Notes: generated by a model from the sequence alone, not told the origin. Shown: positions 1-12,085, numbered from the stretch's first letter. The stretch is 64,000 nucleotides of DNA from Saturnia japonica (GCA_033032175.1 CM065304.1:6386001-6450000), one strand, 5' to 3'. A program made the numbers and translations.

Positions 1-530
1 TTCACATGTTATTTATTATAATAAAATATGCGTCTACATTATAAGTTTATAATGCTAAGATAATTAAATATTTAATTACAAAAGTTGGTGGATTTAATTG
101 CAGAAAAATAATTGTTTTCAGACAGTTTTGTTTAGTTCTAGTGCTACTTGCACTACTAGTGCTACTTTTCCTAGCTTTGATCGTTAAAAAGGAAATTCTA
201 TTCTGCAAAAAATCTATTTGAACAACTTGATAAAACGAAGTTCCCATTAATTTAAAACTACGACTTACTACTTTCTCGCAGTCGATGTTCTCAGCTATAT
301 TACATTTTAATAAAGATATTTTATTGGTTCTAAAAAACGGAAAAAGAAAGGAAAAAAGATTATTATAAATAGTGTTTTTTTATTTATTTTTTCTTATGTA
401 AAGAATATGAAATAGAAACAGATCAAAATTCAGAAACATCATTTGACTCTTTTACATGGAGTAAAATTCATACGCATTTAGGCAGTGATCTACCATAGAA
501 TATTTATGCAGTGAGTAATTGATTACGTAT
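1..530. other. Intergenic AT-rich sequence, nothing recognised
   Basis: AT-rich sequence with only short chance reading frames. No coding similarity, RNA gene or repeat boundary could be recognised. Confidence 0.5.
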
Positions 531-534
531 CATT

Positions 535-2540
535 GTTTTTTATACTTCGGCACATCGACGGTTCTGATCCTGATTATGAGCACAGTATAGTACACACACA
601 ACGGTGAACACTGAGAGATCTAAATCCATCCACGGTCGCCGCTGTCTGTATAAATAAGTCTTCACGTTACGCTTAAAAGATCCGATGTCGTAAGAAGAAG
701 GGAACACACTGGTCCGGAGAAGGTTCCACAGCTTTACGGTACGACAAACATAAGTCATAGAGACCTTTTTAGTTTGTGCTGAGATGGAGGTTACTTTAAA
801 AGTGTGGCCCCAAAGCCCAGCGCGTGTGGTTCTGTTGTGGAAGGAAGAGGAGAGTATTAGATTGAATAGCTCTTTAGAACACTCACCATGATACAGAAGA
901 TAGAAAACGCTCAGCGAGGCGATGCATCATTAGAAAAAAAAAACAAAAAAAAAACAAAAAAGATTTATTTGTAACAAAGACATTTGACACCTTAGAAAAT
1001 TAAAAAATATTTACAACAACCTATTACATATTAAATGCCAGTTGCTACAAAACGGCCCCAGCACAGCATAATGTTGGTTGTAAACAACCAGCGCTGGTCT
1101 TCCGTTGGAGCTATTCGGAAGCAAAAATGCGAATAGCCCGTCTCTGCAACCTGTCCAGAGCATCGAGGAGGTATTTTGCGGATCTTTCCCAGATAAGCGA
1201 ATAGTATTCCATACACGGCCGAACTTGTGCCTTGTAAAGAAGATACAGCTGACCGGGCGTGAATAACCTTCGCACCCTGTTCAGGATTCCGAGTTTCCGA
1301 GATGTAGTACACTCCTGATGTAATCCATCGAGTTGAGGTCGCTGCGAATATCTACACCTAGGATACACACTTGTCAAGAGTGGGGAGGGGAGAAAACGGA
1401 AATTTCTTTGAAAAAAAAAAAACACACATCTGAGTTTTCTTGGCACTGAACTCAACCAAGTTACTTGCTCCCCATGTAGATACGCGGTGCAAGGATTTGC
1501 TAAGCCCAATGACAAGTTTTTCCCGACTCTTTTCTGTTTCTTGTAGACTACATGAAGGCTTGCTATAACAGCACCCATGAATAGTGCTATCATCTGCATA
1601 GCAATGAGTATGCGAAAGCACAGAACCTCAGAAACTTCAGAAACTTCAGAACCACAGAAACTCCAACGTTTCTTGACATGAACTGGGAATTACATACGTC
1701 AACAAGGACATGAATTCTGCGTTTATGTAGAAAGCCGGAGATCCAGTTACAGAGGTTGTCAGGAAGTCCGTAAGCCGAAAGTTTGGATAGAAAATCACGG
1801 TTCATCGTCAAAGTCTCACCATGCTTATCAATTGCCTCCTCTCCGCGGTGCAGTAATATGCTAGAATTCACCCGCTGATCGATTCTGGTGAAAACCATAT
1901 TGATGAACATCACAATCAGAGAGTGATCCTCTAAGTATTAGACAAGCAGGGTGTTGATGACCCGCTCCATAATCTTGCACAACACTGAGGTTACGGCAAT
2001 TGGCTGGCAATTGACAGGGTATGATCGATCTCTTTTCTTAGGAACCGGTTGCACATTAGCCTCCCTCCAAACATGAGGCATGATATCAGAGAGGTAGAAA
2101 AGGCGGTAAAAGTGCATCAACACTAAAGGCAACTTAGCTGCACATTTTTTATGTACCAACGCTGGGATACCGTCCGGTCCACTGGACTTCAGAACTTCGA
2201 GTAATCAAATTCCCTAAGCAAGTCACATTGCCTGAATTGTAACTCAGACATTGTGATACTGTAACTAGGAATTATAGACGGTTTTGCGTTGCGATCACCG
2301 AGCCGGGAATTATCCAGTAAAGTCGCTTTCTCTTGCGGCTCATGAGCCAGTAACGCTGGACGACAAAAATTAACTAGCACGGCTTGGCCAGACTCCAGTA
2401 GACTCGACTATAGCCGGTTGACCTACGAGATCATGGCCGATTCGTGCAATACGCTGGGCATCCGCTCTAATGCAGGTCCTCCTACTACAGGCTTTGATGA
2501 CAGAATTGTATGCTACTTTAAGGGAGTTGATATTAGGATA
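535..2540 (-). mobile_element. Decayed Jockey-type non-LTR retrotransposon (RT remnant)
   Basis: Read on the minus strand, several short frames line up in the order expected for a lepidopteran non-LTR reverse transcriptase. The order is a pre-RT segment (about 2400-2190), the RT start with 'SGPDGIPALV' and 'SVLCKIMERVINT' (about 2190-1935), 'AYGLPDNLCNWISGFL' (about 1780), 'YADDST' (about 1600), 'FTPGQLYLLYKAQVRPCMEYYS' split over frames (about 1260-1190), and the C-terminal 'FPSSYDIGSFKRNVKTYL' (about 690-640). Many frameshifts and stops break it. An A-rich plus-strand stretch (about 931-965) with a short foreign piece up to about 1030 interrupts the C-terminal region, so the copy is composite. 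It lacks a complete endonuclease domain and is dead. Confidence 0.85.
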
Positions 2541-2639
2541 ATTATTTCCGCGCCCCCTAGTTCAACCAACACTATAACAAAAACACAACAATGATTTGTT
2601 TTAGAACTGACTATACTGTTAACCATAAGGGCCCTGGAG

Positions 2640-2860
2640 CCTCAGGCGGCTTTTACAGCTTCACCATGGTATGGGAAGGCAAAAATACTTATTGTGGGTG
2701 ATGCTTATAAGGTAGATGTAAGTTATCCTAGACTTTTTTGTAGTTCTTTTTAAGTTCTATAATTATGTAGTACATTAATTTGACATAATTTATCTGGTTT
2801 TTAATCAGCGGTTTTTACTCAACCCATTTAAGTGCCCCAAAATTATCTTTTTTCGAATTT
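2640..2860 (+). repeat. Dispersed repeat, partial copy
   Basis: It shares an ordered series of words with the units at 3345-3775 and 30693-31110: 'attgtgggtgatgctta', a 'cttttttgtagttctttt' stretch, 'attatgtagtacattaattt', and 'actcaacccatttaagtgcccc'. It is a truncated member of the same lepidopteran interspersed family and has no coding capacity. Confidence 0.6.
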
Positions 2861-2869
2861 ATTCATCAC

Positions 2870-3335
2870 TAGTTGTGCCCCACGGTTTCACTCGTGTTAG
2901 TTTTATACGACAAACATTTTCAACGCACCCGTGTTTACAATTTTGTATACTTTTTGTAAAACTATCGACTTTTTTACGAGGAATAAATGAATTTTTCAAA
3001 TCATAATGACTTATGTTACTCGCCGATTCTTCGCAGCTTTATATTGGTGAAAAAAATTTAAAATCGGTCCAGTAGTTTTTGAGTTTATCCATTACAAACA
3101 AAAAATCAAATTTTTCCTCTTTATAATAGTATATATATATATATTGTATATGTAGGTATCAATTATCGTCACTGATTATTTCATTTATGGGAATTTTTCT
3201 TACAAAATATATCCTATAACCTGAACAGATAACATAGCTATTAATTTAAGAAAATAAAATGTAAATCTGATAAGTGGTTCTTGCATGAAAAGAACATAAA
3301 CGGACAGACAAACAGAGAGACGTTGAGTTTTATAA
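2870..3335 (+). repeat. Degenerate dispersed repeat with (AT)n and acagacaaacagag tail
   Basis: It begins with 'tagttgtgccccacggtttcactcg', typical of lepidopteran interspersed repeats that carry a 'cgcggcttcgc' head. It contains 'aaaatcggtccagtagtttttgag' and an (AT)n tract near 3130-3150, and ends near 'cggacagacaaacagagaga'. It is non-coding. The mechanism of spread is unclear, possibly Helitron-like or SINE-like. Confidence 0.5.
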
Positions 3336-3344
3336 TATGTACCA

Positions 3345-3775
3345 GTACTGTCCGCGGCTGTGTTCGCGTAGACTACAGAATGCTGTCGTTCAGACCCACG
3401 CGCTAATCGCGCTACTCCCGGACCCGGTTGTTTTAAAAATAAAAATGCTCATTATAGGTAATCCTTGATAGAAATTCGCTGACTTTTTTGTTGGACTTAC
3501 AATATCTACAATTATTTTGTACATTACTGTGTTTTTTTTTAATGGTTTACTCAGCGTAAGCCATTTAAGCGCACGAATTGATTCACCGTTATCACTTTAT
3601 TTATTTGCGCGGAACCCTCATTATTTTTCTAAAATTAAAGTAGCCTAAGTTACTTCTTATAATATCAGCTATCTGCCAGGGAAAGTCTTGTCAAAATCAG
3701 TCCAACCGTTTCGGAGATTACTCGGAACAAACTAGACCAACAGACAAACATAGATCAAAATTTAAAAAAATTGGT
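3345..3775 (+). repeat. Dispersed repeat, copy 1 (pair with 30693-31110)
   Basis: It aligns by eye along its whole length with 30693-31110. Shared words include 'gactacagaatg', 'gcgctaatc', 'gtaagccatttaagcgc', 'attgattcaccgt', 'ccaaccgtttcggagatta', 'cggaacaaac' and a terminal 'agacaaacata' followed by 'aaaatttaaaaaaatt'. It is non-coding and moderately diverged, so both copies are old insertions of one family. Confidence 0.75.
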
Positions 3776-3779
3776 GTTT

Positions 3780-4615
3780 TGTTTTATGTAACGTAGATTT
3801 TCTTGAGTACAGTTCCCTGATGTATTTTAGTGCTGGTTCACTTATTAGTAATCGCAATCTAGTACTTTAAACTTGATAATAATAAAAGCAGCAGTCGACA
3901 TAAATGTTTAATGTGTGAAGGAATCATGAAGGATTTTTTACAATAATAAAACACTAACATATGTAATAGTGTGCTAAGATTAAAAAATGTGTTAAACAGG
4001 TATTATATACTTTTATTTGCATTTAGTGAAAAACTATTACATTCACATTGCAAATAGACACTTCAATTTAATTAATTATATAGATTAATTAATGTTAGAA
4101 TGTATTAACTTTGGCATTGTAAAACGTTACTATTAAACATATATTATTTATGTACCTGTTGAATTATATACTTCGTATTTTGATATTAGTAATTTCTTTG
4201 GAACATAATTAAAACTGTACAAGGTATTTGTTAATAAAAACGCTACGGCTATAGAAATCGCTTTCGCTTACTTAATATAACACAAGTGTCTCACTAGAGC
4301 ACCGCCGATATTGGGCGGACTAGCAAACACTAGTAATGCTCGACCAATGTTTTCGATTGGAACCGATAAAATATAAAGCATAATTCATAATAAATCCTTT
4401 ATTGATGAAACTAGATCGTTCAAGCTGACCGTTGCCACTTAATATGTGGCTTTTTCGCCGCTGGCACACAGTGCCGAATATTCCATTGTATCCCGTTAGT
4501 ATATTCGAGGTAAGTGACCGTTTTGTAGATTTTAGTATAATTTTAATTCTTTTTGATAATGAAAGTATAAATAAAAAGGTATTAGAACTTGAAAAAAAAA
4601 TTAAAACCTTTTAAA
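3780..4615. other. Intergenic AT-rich sequence, nothing recognised
   Basis: No convincing coding signal. The longest frame here (60 codons at 4432-4614) has no recognisable family features and ends in low-complexity lysine-rich sequence. Confidence 0.5.
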
Positions 4616-4619
4616 TTTG

Positions 4620-5335
4620 CCAGTTTCCCGTGAAATATAAAATTATAAGTGAAAGGATTTTTTACACAAAATTGGTTTATCGAAAGTGGTTTTAACTTTT
4701 TAAATGAAATTTAGTATTTATTTAATATTTCACTCTCTAAGTGTAATTAGATAGATGCTTTTCGTCATCGGCCAATTGGTCACTGAGAGTGACTTTTAAA
4801 CTTTTTTATGAAAAGCTGAACCATATCCTTATCCTTTATGAACTGTATCTTATTTATTTAATTAACCTAAAATTTTGATTTTTCTACAGTATTCAGTATA
4901 ATTTTAACCGTACCTTATACCTTAAGACCTTTTTGTGAAAAAAATATAGTTTTGCTTCATTGTAATTTTCACATTGTTTAGAAATTTCTTATTTTATGAT
5001 TTTTCACTTATCTTTTGTTAAAAGGCTTGCCTTCATGTCAAATTTCCAGACCCGTCTTGATACTGCAGGAATTACTCTATAGGTTTTGATAATTGCTCAC
5101 TGATTGCGACTTTTAAACATTTATTATGAAGGTCTCTGTATCTTTTTTATTGTGTTATCCTAGAAACTTGATTTTTTTACTTGACTAGAAATTTATTTTT
5201 TTACAGCAACATGAGGTCATAGACTTAGGTATAATTATTTTTTATTAGTTTCAACTTTATAGCTCAAGTCATTTTTGAGAAAAAGTGTTCCGTTCCATTT
5301 TTTTTTTCATTATGAGTTACGGAACCCTAAGAAAA
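4620..5335 (+). repeat. Dispersed repeat ending in 'acggaaccctaa', copy 1
   Basis: The right end has a T-rich stretch flanked by 'gttccg' and 'gttacggaaccctaa', a short inverted pair (TTCCGT/ACGGAA). The same right end recurs at 43050-43087, and the upstream text ('tttatagctcaagtcatttttgagaaaa', 'tactctatagg') is also shared. It is a non-coding interspersed family common in Lepidoptera. Confidence 0.65.
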
Positions 5336-5399
5336 CATGTGCGTCGTAAGGAACGAAGTTACAAAAAAAATGTAAAATGTAATTTAAAAATCAGATACT

Positions 5400-6990
5400 C
5401 CAATTTATAAAAAACACATCGATGTAAGTTTTATACATATATATCATACAAAATAACTGAACTATTAGAATTGCTGAACGCGCTTAATACACGAGACCAC
5501 CCTGAGGACCCTGCCTGAAGTGCAATGTTTTGCAATTTGTTGACCGCCTAAGGAAGGGTATACAATCGGCTGCGCACTTTGCTCGTTTGCTCGAATATCG
5601 ACACTCGAAAACACACACATACTTGTATATAATATAAAAGATATAGGGAGAGAAAGTCGCATGGGGGGCATAAAGCTTTTCCTTACGTGATGATTTCTAC
5701 AAGTTAACTCTTACCTCAAGCCGCGTTAAAAAATGTCATTCCAAAAAACAGGAAGGTACCACTTTAACTCATTATATGGGCTGTCAGCCACAACCTATTT
5801 GAATGATGAAAATGATAAAGAAAAAGAACTGTCAACCTTCAATATCTGGAGAGGCACTACAATTAAGGAAAAGAGTAGAAGAATATGCATAGTAACATTT
5901 GTTTCTCCCATTAAGCGTCGGTCGTCGGTGTAACTATCAGATGAGTGAGGCTGTATTTTTTGGAGTACAAGGAGTTCAAAAATAATGTAAAGATTTGAGA
6001 CGCCTTGTCGAGTAACGAATGAGGAAATGCGTATAGTGGGGTGGTAGGGCCTTACAGCACAACTTAGTCGCGACCACCGTAGATTATGACGAAAAGACCG
6101 TCATAGTGATTTGTGTATGCGCGTCGCATTTCGTGATCAGCGCATATCCAGTATTAAATTACGCACGCTGGCATGATAGTGGTGATAGGCGATGGATTTT
6201 CTGTTTCGGTGGGTATCACTGTGTTGCTTAACATTTTGATAAAATCCCTCACCGTATCATGTTGATATAAAAATTGGCACTTGCTGCATTTCAAATAACA
6301 GTATTAGCAACCGACCTGTACCTGACATCATGAGGCTTCATATGCTGCAGTTCCCGCTTAACATCAGACGGATACATAGACTATGCAGAAGAAAAAAAAA
6401 GAAAGTCACATATATATTGGAAAATAAAACAACATTATGTATTTAGATCGAATGAAGGAAGCTTCAGTTTCGCTCAAAAATTGGCCGAAGCTTCTGTACG
6501 CCCGAAACAAGCGTTAGTCTGTGTTCAAAACTCGCGTATACCGCTTATTAAGTCTGATCAGGCGTTGCTAATTTATGGGGAATTCCCTAACATTCGGGTA
6601 ATTTCAAGTCAATTGGGGATTTTATGAGGAATGGCAATAATATCTAGGAATAATGTAGGGATTCTATAATTTTACTATATTAACCTATCAATAAGTGATA
6701 CATAAATAGTTTGATGGTTGATGAATAAATATGAATATAAAATTAAATTATTGAAGGCCGTGCTGAAGCAATTTCCAGTGCTTGAAAAATCTGTGACAAT
6801 TAAAACACTAAATAACGAGTGGCAAGCTCACGCCATGATTGAAATGATAGTGTGGAAAGTTGTTTAGCTATATAATCGGCGAGGGCCTATATATTCTTAT
6901 ATTCTTAAATTGAAAAATCGCCATTTACTGACCTTAAAAACAGAAAACCGAAATAACTTTCATACAGGTATTGTATTATTATCTGTATTT
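5400..6990. other. Intergenic sequence without recognisable gene
   Basis: Short frames at 5465-5671 (minus) and 5733-5933 (plus) show no family features. Around 6455-6510 there is 'gaagcttcagtttcgctc...ggccgaagcttctg', a small inverted motif like the 'gtttcggccgaaac' text of the adjacent tandem duplication. Confidence 0.4.
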
Positions 6991-6994
6991 ATAA

Positions 6995-7288
6995 GTGTTT
7001 AAATAAAAGTTTTATTTATACTATGCGAATAATCTGTTGTAAAGCTAGAAAACCGCCACATATCAGAGTACACTATTTTTTAAAATACGTTGGTTTCAGT
7101 TTCGGTAACAATTTCTGCCGAAACTTTCTGTCTATGCGAGTGTTTAAATAAATTGTTATTTATACTATGCGAATAATCTATTGCAAAGCTAGAAAAACGC
7201 AACATGTCACAGTACACAATTTTTTAGAATTTTTAATAATATTGAACTACATTGGTTTCAGTTTCGGTAACAATTTCGGCCAAAACTT
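6995..7288 (+). repeat. Tandem direct duplication of an about 145-bp unit
   Basis: Two head-to-tail units, 6995-7125 and 7140-7288. Each runs from 'gtgtttaaataaa' through 'tatttatactatgcgaataatct', 'aaagctagaaaa', 'cagagtacac' or 'cacagtacac', to 'ttggtttcagtttcggtaacaatttc' and 'aaact'. They differ by scattered substitutions and a short insertion in the second unit. Non-coding. Confidence 0.85.
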
Positions 7289-7789
7289 GTAATTTAGCTG
7301 AATATTGTGTTACACTTTGGTTTCCGATAAAAATCCTGTTTTACTTATTAATTATGTATTTTATCGAAAGTACATACAAACACAAAAAGGGATTATATAT
7401 CCTCTGATGAAAAATTTTATGTCTAACATAGGCATGGCTAAACTACTCCCATGCTTAACTACAATTCCCATAGCAAGTAGTCAATAGAAGAAAAGACATG
7501 GTCACTTTATTTCAGCCCTAATATCTGAGAACATGAAAGTTGGAAGCTTTAAAAAAAACTTCAGATGGAACTAACTATATGTTAGTTGGCAATTTCATTT
7601 TTATTTAAAAAAATGATAAACAAATTTTGAAATATAATAAAATATGTTAATTTTTATTATTTAAGAGACATGGTGATGGTGTTTTAGTTAAGCTTTACGA
7701 CTAAGTCGAAGATGATCGTAGATTTCGCCTTTCTTTTGGTGATTTTGATTTTCAGTTCTATTCATGATTGTTAAATATTTATATGTATA

Positions 7790-8440
7790 TTAACTGGGTG
7801 CCTGCGGCTTCGCACGCGTTTGTTACTACGCAGTAGTTATTTACTATTGAGTAGATTCTCTTTGATAATAAATTTGTACCTTAAATATTTTAAATTAAGT
7901 ACGTGTCATTCTACCCTCTTTTGTCTAGTACCAATACACCCAATATACATGATTTCCTGTTCTTTACTTCTATAGGCTGGATTTATTTATATTACTACAA
8001 ATAACTTCCACTGCGCTACCGGTCCATAATCTGCTACATTTACAACCCCTAATTGTATTTTCACTCATATTGTTGACAATTCATATGCCGTATCAATTGT
8101 GCAGTAGGATGTATTTCTCATGTACAATTTTTAGTAAAAACGGTTAAAAATTATTATTCTATTCAACGATTCTTAATGTATTAACGATTCTTATAGCCTC
8201 TCAATTATGGTATGATGTAAAGCTTCCCGTATACAAAATTTGATCACAATCGGTGAAGAATTAACGATTTTTTTAAAACTATTTTTAAAATTATTATTGC
8301 AATTTCCTATACTCTATCAATTGACCAATGTCATAAGCATCCCTTGTACAAATTTTCATAAGAATCGGTCAAACCGTTTTTGAGTTAAATCCAGACACAA
8401 GCAGATAGAGAGAAAGACAGACAAAAAAAATTATGATGGC
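7790..8440 (+). repeat. Dispersed repeat with acagacaaaaa-type end
   Basis: It opens with 'aactgggtgcctgcggcttcgcacgcg' and closes with 'ggtcaaaccgtttttgagttaaatccagac' and 'gaaagacagacaaaaaaaattatg', the head and tail text of a common lepidopteran interspersed unit. Internally 'caatttcctatactctatcaatt' resembles earlier 'tcaattatggtatgatgtaaag', which suggests internal duplication. No coding capacity. Confidence 0.6.
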
Positions 8441-8861
8441 ATAATTGTGATCAATACCATTCATATAGTAAGCCTATTGGGAAATTTTGGGAAAATATTA
8501 AATGTATAAACATAAGTATAGTTTTATTAATTAATATGCCTACATTTTTTTATCGAAACGGTGGTTCATAGTTATATTAGCATACGACATATGGGGCTGT
8601 AGTCGAGTCATTAAATACCGGAATGGTAGAACACTGTCTACAAGACAAGCTAGGAATTTATTAAAAAAAACCTATAATAACACGTTATGTTATGGATGGA
8701 TGATGAGCACAGTAAAGTCCAATAATAATGGCGATCACTTTGTTGCCAAGACTTTACCGCCAAGTTGTCGGCCAATTAAAATCTTGCGTACATTTTGAGA
8801 CACTCAATACATAACGCAATCTGCTAACTAATGAACGCTGTCATCTTACTTGCTGTTGTCA

Positions 8862-9590
8862 TCTATATATTAATACGTAAAGCAAAAGCTTTCGGTACCT
8901 TTTTAAGTATATTACGTTCACGGAAGACTGTGATATTTGGCATGGTTAAAGTTTATATTGAGAAGGAGTGCAGAAAGCTGAAATTTTTCTGTAATATCTG
9001 TTACTAATATATTAAATAAAATAAATTAATACTGCGAATCCTAACTCGACTTTGCTATTAAACTTAGACCCCCAAAATAGTTACATTGTCACTCAACGAA
9101 AAGTGACAGCAAGTGATGTAGATAATACTTGTGGCAGCGTATAATTATTCTATAAAACGCTAGCCATCCGCTGCGCCGCGCAGCGCCGTTGCGTTGCGTC
9201 GTGTCGTGTCGCTGGGTGCTATCGGCGAGGAAGGCCGCGCGAGGGAAGAGTGCAAGATAACGGCACTTCGACCGCTCGCCAGCGCCCGCGCTGCCTGCTG
9301 ACAGTGCTGACCGCCAGAGCTCACGAGCCTACGTGCGAGACGGACATACGTCACGCGCTCCCGACCACAGCTCTATCGACTCTCAATTAATGTGCATTAT
9401 AATTGAAATAAATAAAATTATACCTTCCTTATGTGGGTAACCATTGAAAAGGGAGGATGCGTCAGTTGTGGCGAGAGATGTCGCTACATATTCATAGTTT
9501 AGGTTCACGAATACTGCAAATATCAAACACAAAATAGATATATGATCAAAAAGTCGCTGGTCGAATTTCGACCTTAGGGCGATCGGTACT
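8862..9590 (+). repeat. Dispersed repeat copy interrupted by a GC-rich insert
   Basis: The outer parts (8862-9118 and 9488-9590) align closely with the uninterrupted copy at 12545-12911. Shared words include 'atctatatattaatacgt', 'gaagcaaaagcttt'-like text, 'tttggcatggttaaagtttata', 'ctgcgaatcctaac', 'aaaagtgacagcaagt' and 'ggctggtcgaatttcgacc'-like text. Compared with that copy, about 365 bp of GC-rich sequence (9119-9487) is extra. Confidence 0.8.
9119..9487 (+). promoter_or_regulatory. GC/CpG-rich island with TATA box nested in a repeat
   Basis: In otherwise AT-rich DNA, 9159-9365 is strongly GC- and CpG-rich. On the plus strand a clear TATAAAA lies at 9151-9157, with GC-rich text without ATG about 30 bp downstream, which looks like a core promoter and 5' leader. 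There is no visible splice donor tying it to TRPA1 exon 1, so the target gene, if any, is unknown. It could instead be cargo of an inserted element. A 64-codon minus-strand frame through it is probably an effect of the GC content. Confidence 0.35.
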
Positions 9591-9599
9591 TTAAGTAAT

Positions 9600-10635
9600 C
9601 ATGTGACTTGAGACTTCCTGTGAAATGTACGAGAATGACAACATCAACGTTGAAAAAAATTGTGATTCGCGAGTTTTTTCCTTTGTCGCGATGGATGATA
9701 CTGGTCGCGTATCAAAGCAAGCTAGCTAATTCAATCATCTGTTCGTAGGATGCTAGAATTCAAGTTAATCACAACTAAGAGGATGCGACGACTGGAAAGA
9801 CTTAGAAATGAGTAGTAGAGGGGGACTTACCACGTATCCTGGTTATATCTAAAGTGATCAGTAAGTAGTGTAAGCCCTTTTTCCCGACTACGATGAAGCC
9901 AAAAGGAGTGTTATGATTTCAGCAGGCTATGTATGTATGTTCATCTGTTCCCACATATCTTCTAAACTACTTATCATAATTTGACAAATGTTAGAACGTC
10001 TTGATCGTCCGCTGAATATAATAGGTCATGTAAAGTCACATAGAATTCAATATCGCACCGTCTAAAGGATATAAGTTTTGTTTTAAAGTATATTTTTGTA
10101 ATGTGCCAGTTGGAATATTAAAGGAAAGGGCATAATCAGCACAATTAAAAAATATAGATCGTACTTTTTTAAGTATTATATTCTCTTTAGTCGGATTTTA
10201 ATTTTAAACCAATCTAGTTGTATTTTTATGGACATACTTATAGTATATTGTATGAAATAATTTAAAACAATAACAGCCTTTTTATTTTTTAAGTTTCTGG
10301 GTGTATATGTCAGGATTATAAAGATATAGAGCAAACCAAGTAAACAAAACAAAAAAGAAGTATGATTATAAGGAAAAATCTCCAGAGATGTCGTGGAACA
10401 CCCGGTATTAACGAAGTTCCTTTGCTTTTAAATTAACACACTGTTGTTACAGTACAGTATGAGTAGTAAATGGTTCGAGTTTTGGTGGTGGTTGGTGATT
10501 TTTTTTAAATATAAAGTTATCTAAATGTATTTCATAAATTTATATTTTTTATATATTTCTATTATAATAATAATTTTAAAAAAATTCATGACATTATAAT
10601 CAACAAATTAAAAAAAAAGAAAACTAACTTCTATG
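9600..10635. other. Intergenic AT-rich sequence with a repeat fragment
   Basis: Around 9880-10090 the words 'ttcccgactacgatgaagccaaaaggagtgttatg' and 'tatgtatgttcatctgttccc' match a dispersed unit I recognise from lepidopteran genomes. The rest shows nothing beyond AT-rich low complexity. Confidence 0.45.
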
Positions 10636-10639
10636 TTTT

Positions 10640-10857
10640 CGAGGAGTTCCCCCTGATGTATCTTCGAAGTTGAAGGTCCAATGCCAATAAAATTAGAATT
10701 AGAGCAAACTTGAGGTATCCCCTTTCCAACGACAAAAAGAATTATCTAAATCAGTTCCATAAACAGAGAAGTTATAGCTGAACATCCATAAAATCTAAAA
10801 AATATATATATTCGAATTGAGAACCTCCTCCTTTTTTTTTTGAAGGCGGTTAAAAAG
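10640..10857 (+). repeat. Dispersed repeat ('cttcgaagttgaaggtccaatg' family), copy 1
   Basis: It shares 'gttcccc.tgat.tatcttcgaagttgaaggtccaatgccaat', 'tatccaaatc'-like text and 'agaacctcctcctttttttt' with copies at 23695-23880 and 38085-38255 (plus) and 26765-26960 (minus). The tail 'gaaggcggttaaaaagtaaa' is the usual end of this lepidopteran family. Non-coding. Confidence 0.75.
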
Positions 10858-11060
10858 TAAAATAAATATATAAAAAAGCCCGAATCGATGTATATAATAT
10901 AAAAGAGTGCAGAGATATCTGTTCATAACAAATCTGAGCCAATTCCACGACTGTCAGTTTTGAAATCCTATTTATATATATGTGTTTGTTTTTAGTGTCG
11001 TTCTGGTCGAACACTTTTTTTAGTTTAGCTCCCACCCCGCGATAAGTAATCTACGTTACA
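10858..11060 (-). repeat. Dispersed repeat, inverted relative of 18470-18630
   Basis: It contains 'ccacgactgtcagtttt', 'gttctggtcgaac', 'tttagtttagctccc' and 'ccgcgataagtaatctacgtta'. The reverse complement of these words ('gttactcatcgcggtg', 'gagctaaactgaaaaa', 'gacagtcgtg') occurs in the same order at 18470-18630. Non-coding. Confidence 0.55.
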
Positions 11061-11754
11061 GAAATAACAATAAATATCAGAAAAAAAGTCTATTATACAT
11101 AAAGGAAAGATAAGTTCAGACATTTAGTTACTATTTAAAATCCATAAAACAAAGCAATAATTGACCTATAACTCTCTACGATTTGATAAATGGTGCTAAT
11201 GTTTCAACGACTTAAATCTGCGTAGTTATTGCCCATTACCTATCTATTGTTATTATCTATGAGTTTTATCTACGTACATTCATTCATTCATGGCATACTG
11301 GCAATGCGAGATCAAGGAGATGTAGATAAAAGATCAAAGTCAGACTTTTGGACTCAAAATGTACACATTAATAAACATAGGTTAATATTGGTAGTAATTT
11401 TGTACCACGAAGCAGCAGCTACTGTGTTCAACCTGCAGCAACCTATCCGGTATTTCTAAAGGGCCCCACTGACTTTCGTCTGACGGGGCGTCCTGCCATC
11501 CAAGCTCAGTTTAGCCCACTCATTAAATGATTCCTGCCGGCCGACAATGATCGAATTCTGGGTCTGTTAACTGACTATATCCACGCACTAGCAGTCGACA
11601 ATCATTAGATCGTCAGTTAGCAAAGTGGCCGTGATATTATTTTGCTTTTTGTTATTTGATATAGTTTCACCAAAAAAAATCACTGGATAAAAAAATGGCT
11701 TCAAGAAAGAGAATCGAGATCTCACAAGACTTCATTACTACGTGATGTAGTAGT

Positions 11755-12010
11755 GTAGGTATGTAGTGGTTCAGTGGTAGTGCGTACGGACATGGCGTCA
11801 ATTGACGTGAGTTCGAATACCTGCAATGACCCTGAGCTTTCGGTGAAGAAAAACATCGTGATAAAGTCATAGTCACCCTCAGATTTAAAAATCTATCGCT
11901 TAACTAACTAACTTGAGAACCAGTCTTCTACTAGGTTTAGCGTCCACATGGTCTCTTAAGATCAGGTGATATTGTGGTCATAGCGCTATGTAGCTATAAA
12001 CGATAAAATA
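11755..12010 (+). repeat. tRNA-derived SINE copy, degenerate
   Basis: It carries 'gtgagttcgaatacctgcaatgaccctgagctttcggtgaagaaaaacatcgtgat' and, further on, 'cagtcttctactaggttt' and 'cttaagatcaggtgatattgtggtca'. The same ordered text is seen at 53655-53935 and partly at 35330-35540 and 40795-40990. The 'gttcgaat' core resembles a polymerase III B box. It appears to be interrupted or followed by other repeats from about 12010. Confidence 0.65.
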
Positions 12011-12085
12011 TATATATAAAAAGTAGTTTCATCAGAAAGAGCGGTCGCGGCCGACTACCTGCAAGTGTATCTTTGATTTGAAAAT

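Noticed and set aside
9160..9354. 64-codon minus-strand frame in the GC-rich island
   Set aside because: Alanine- and arginine-rich translation expected of CpG-rich DNA. The promoter-like features are on the other strand.
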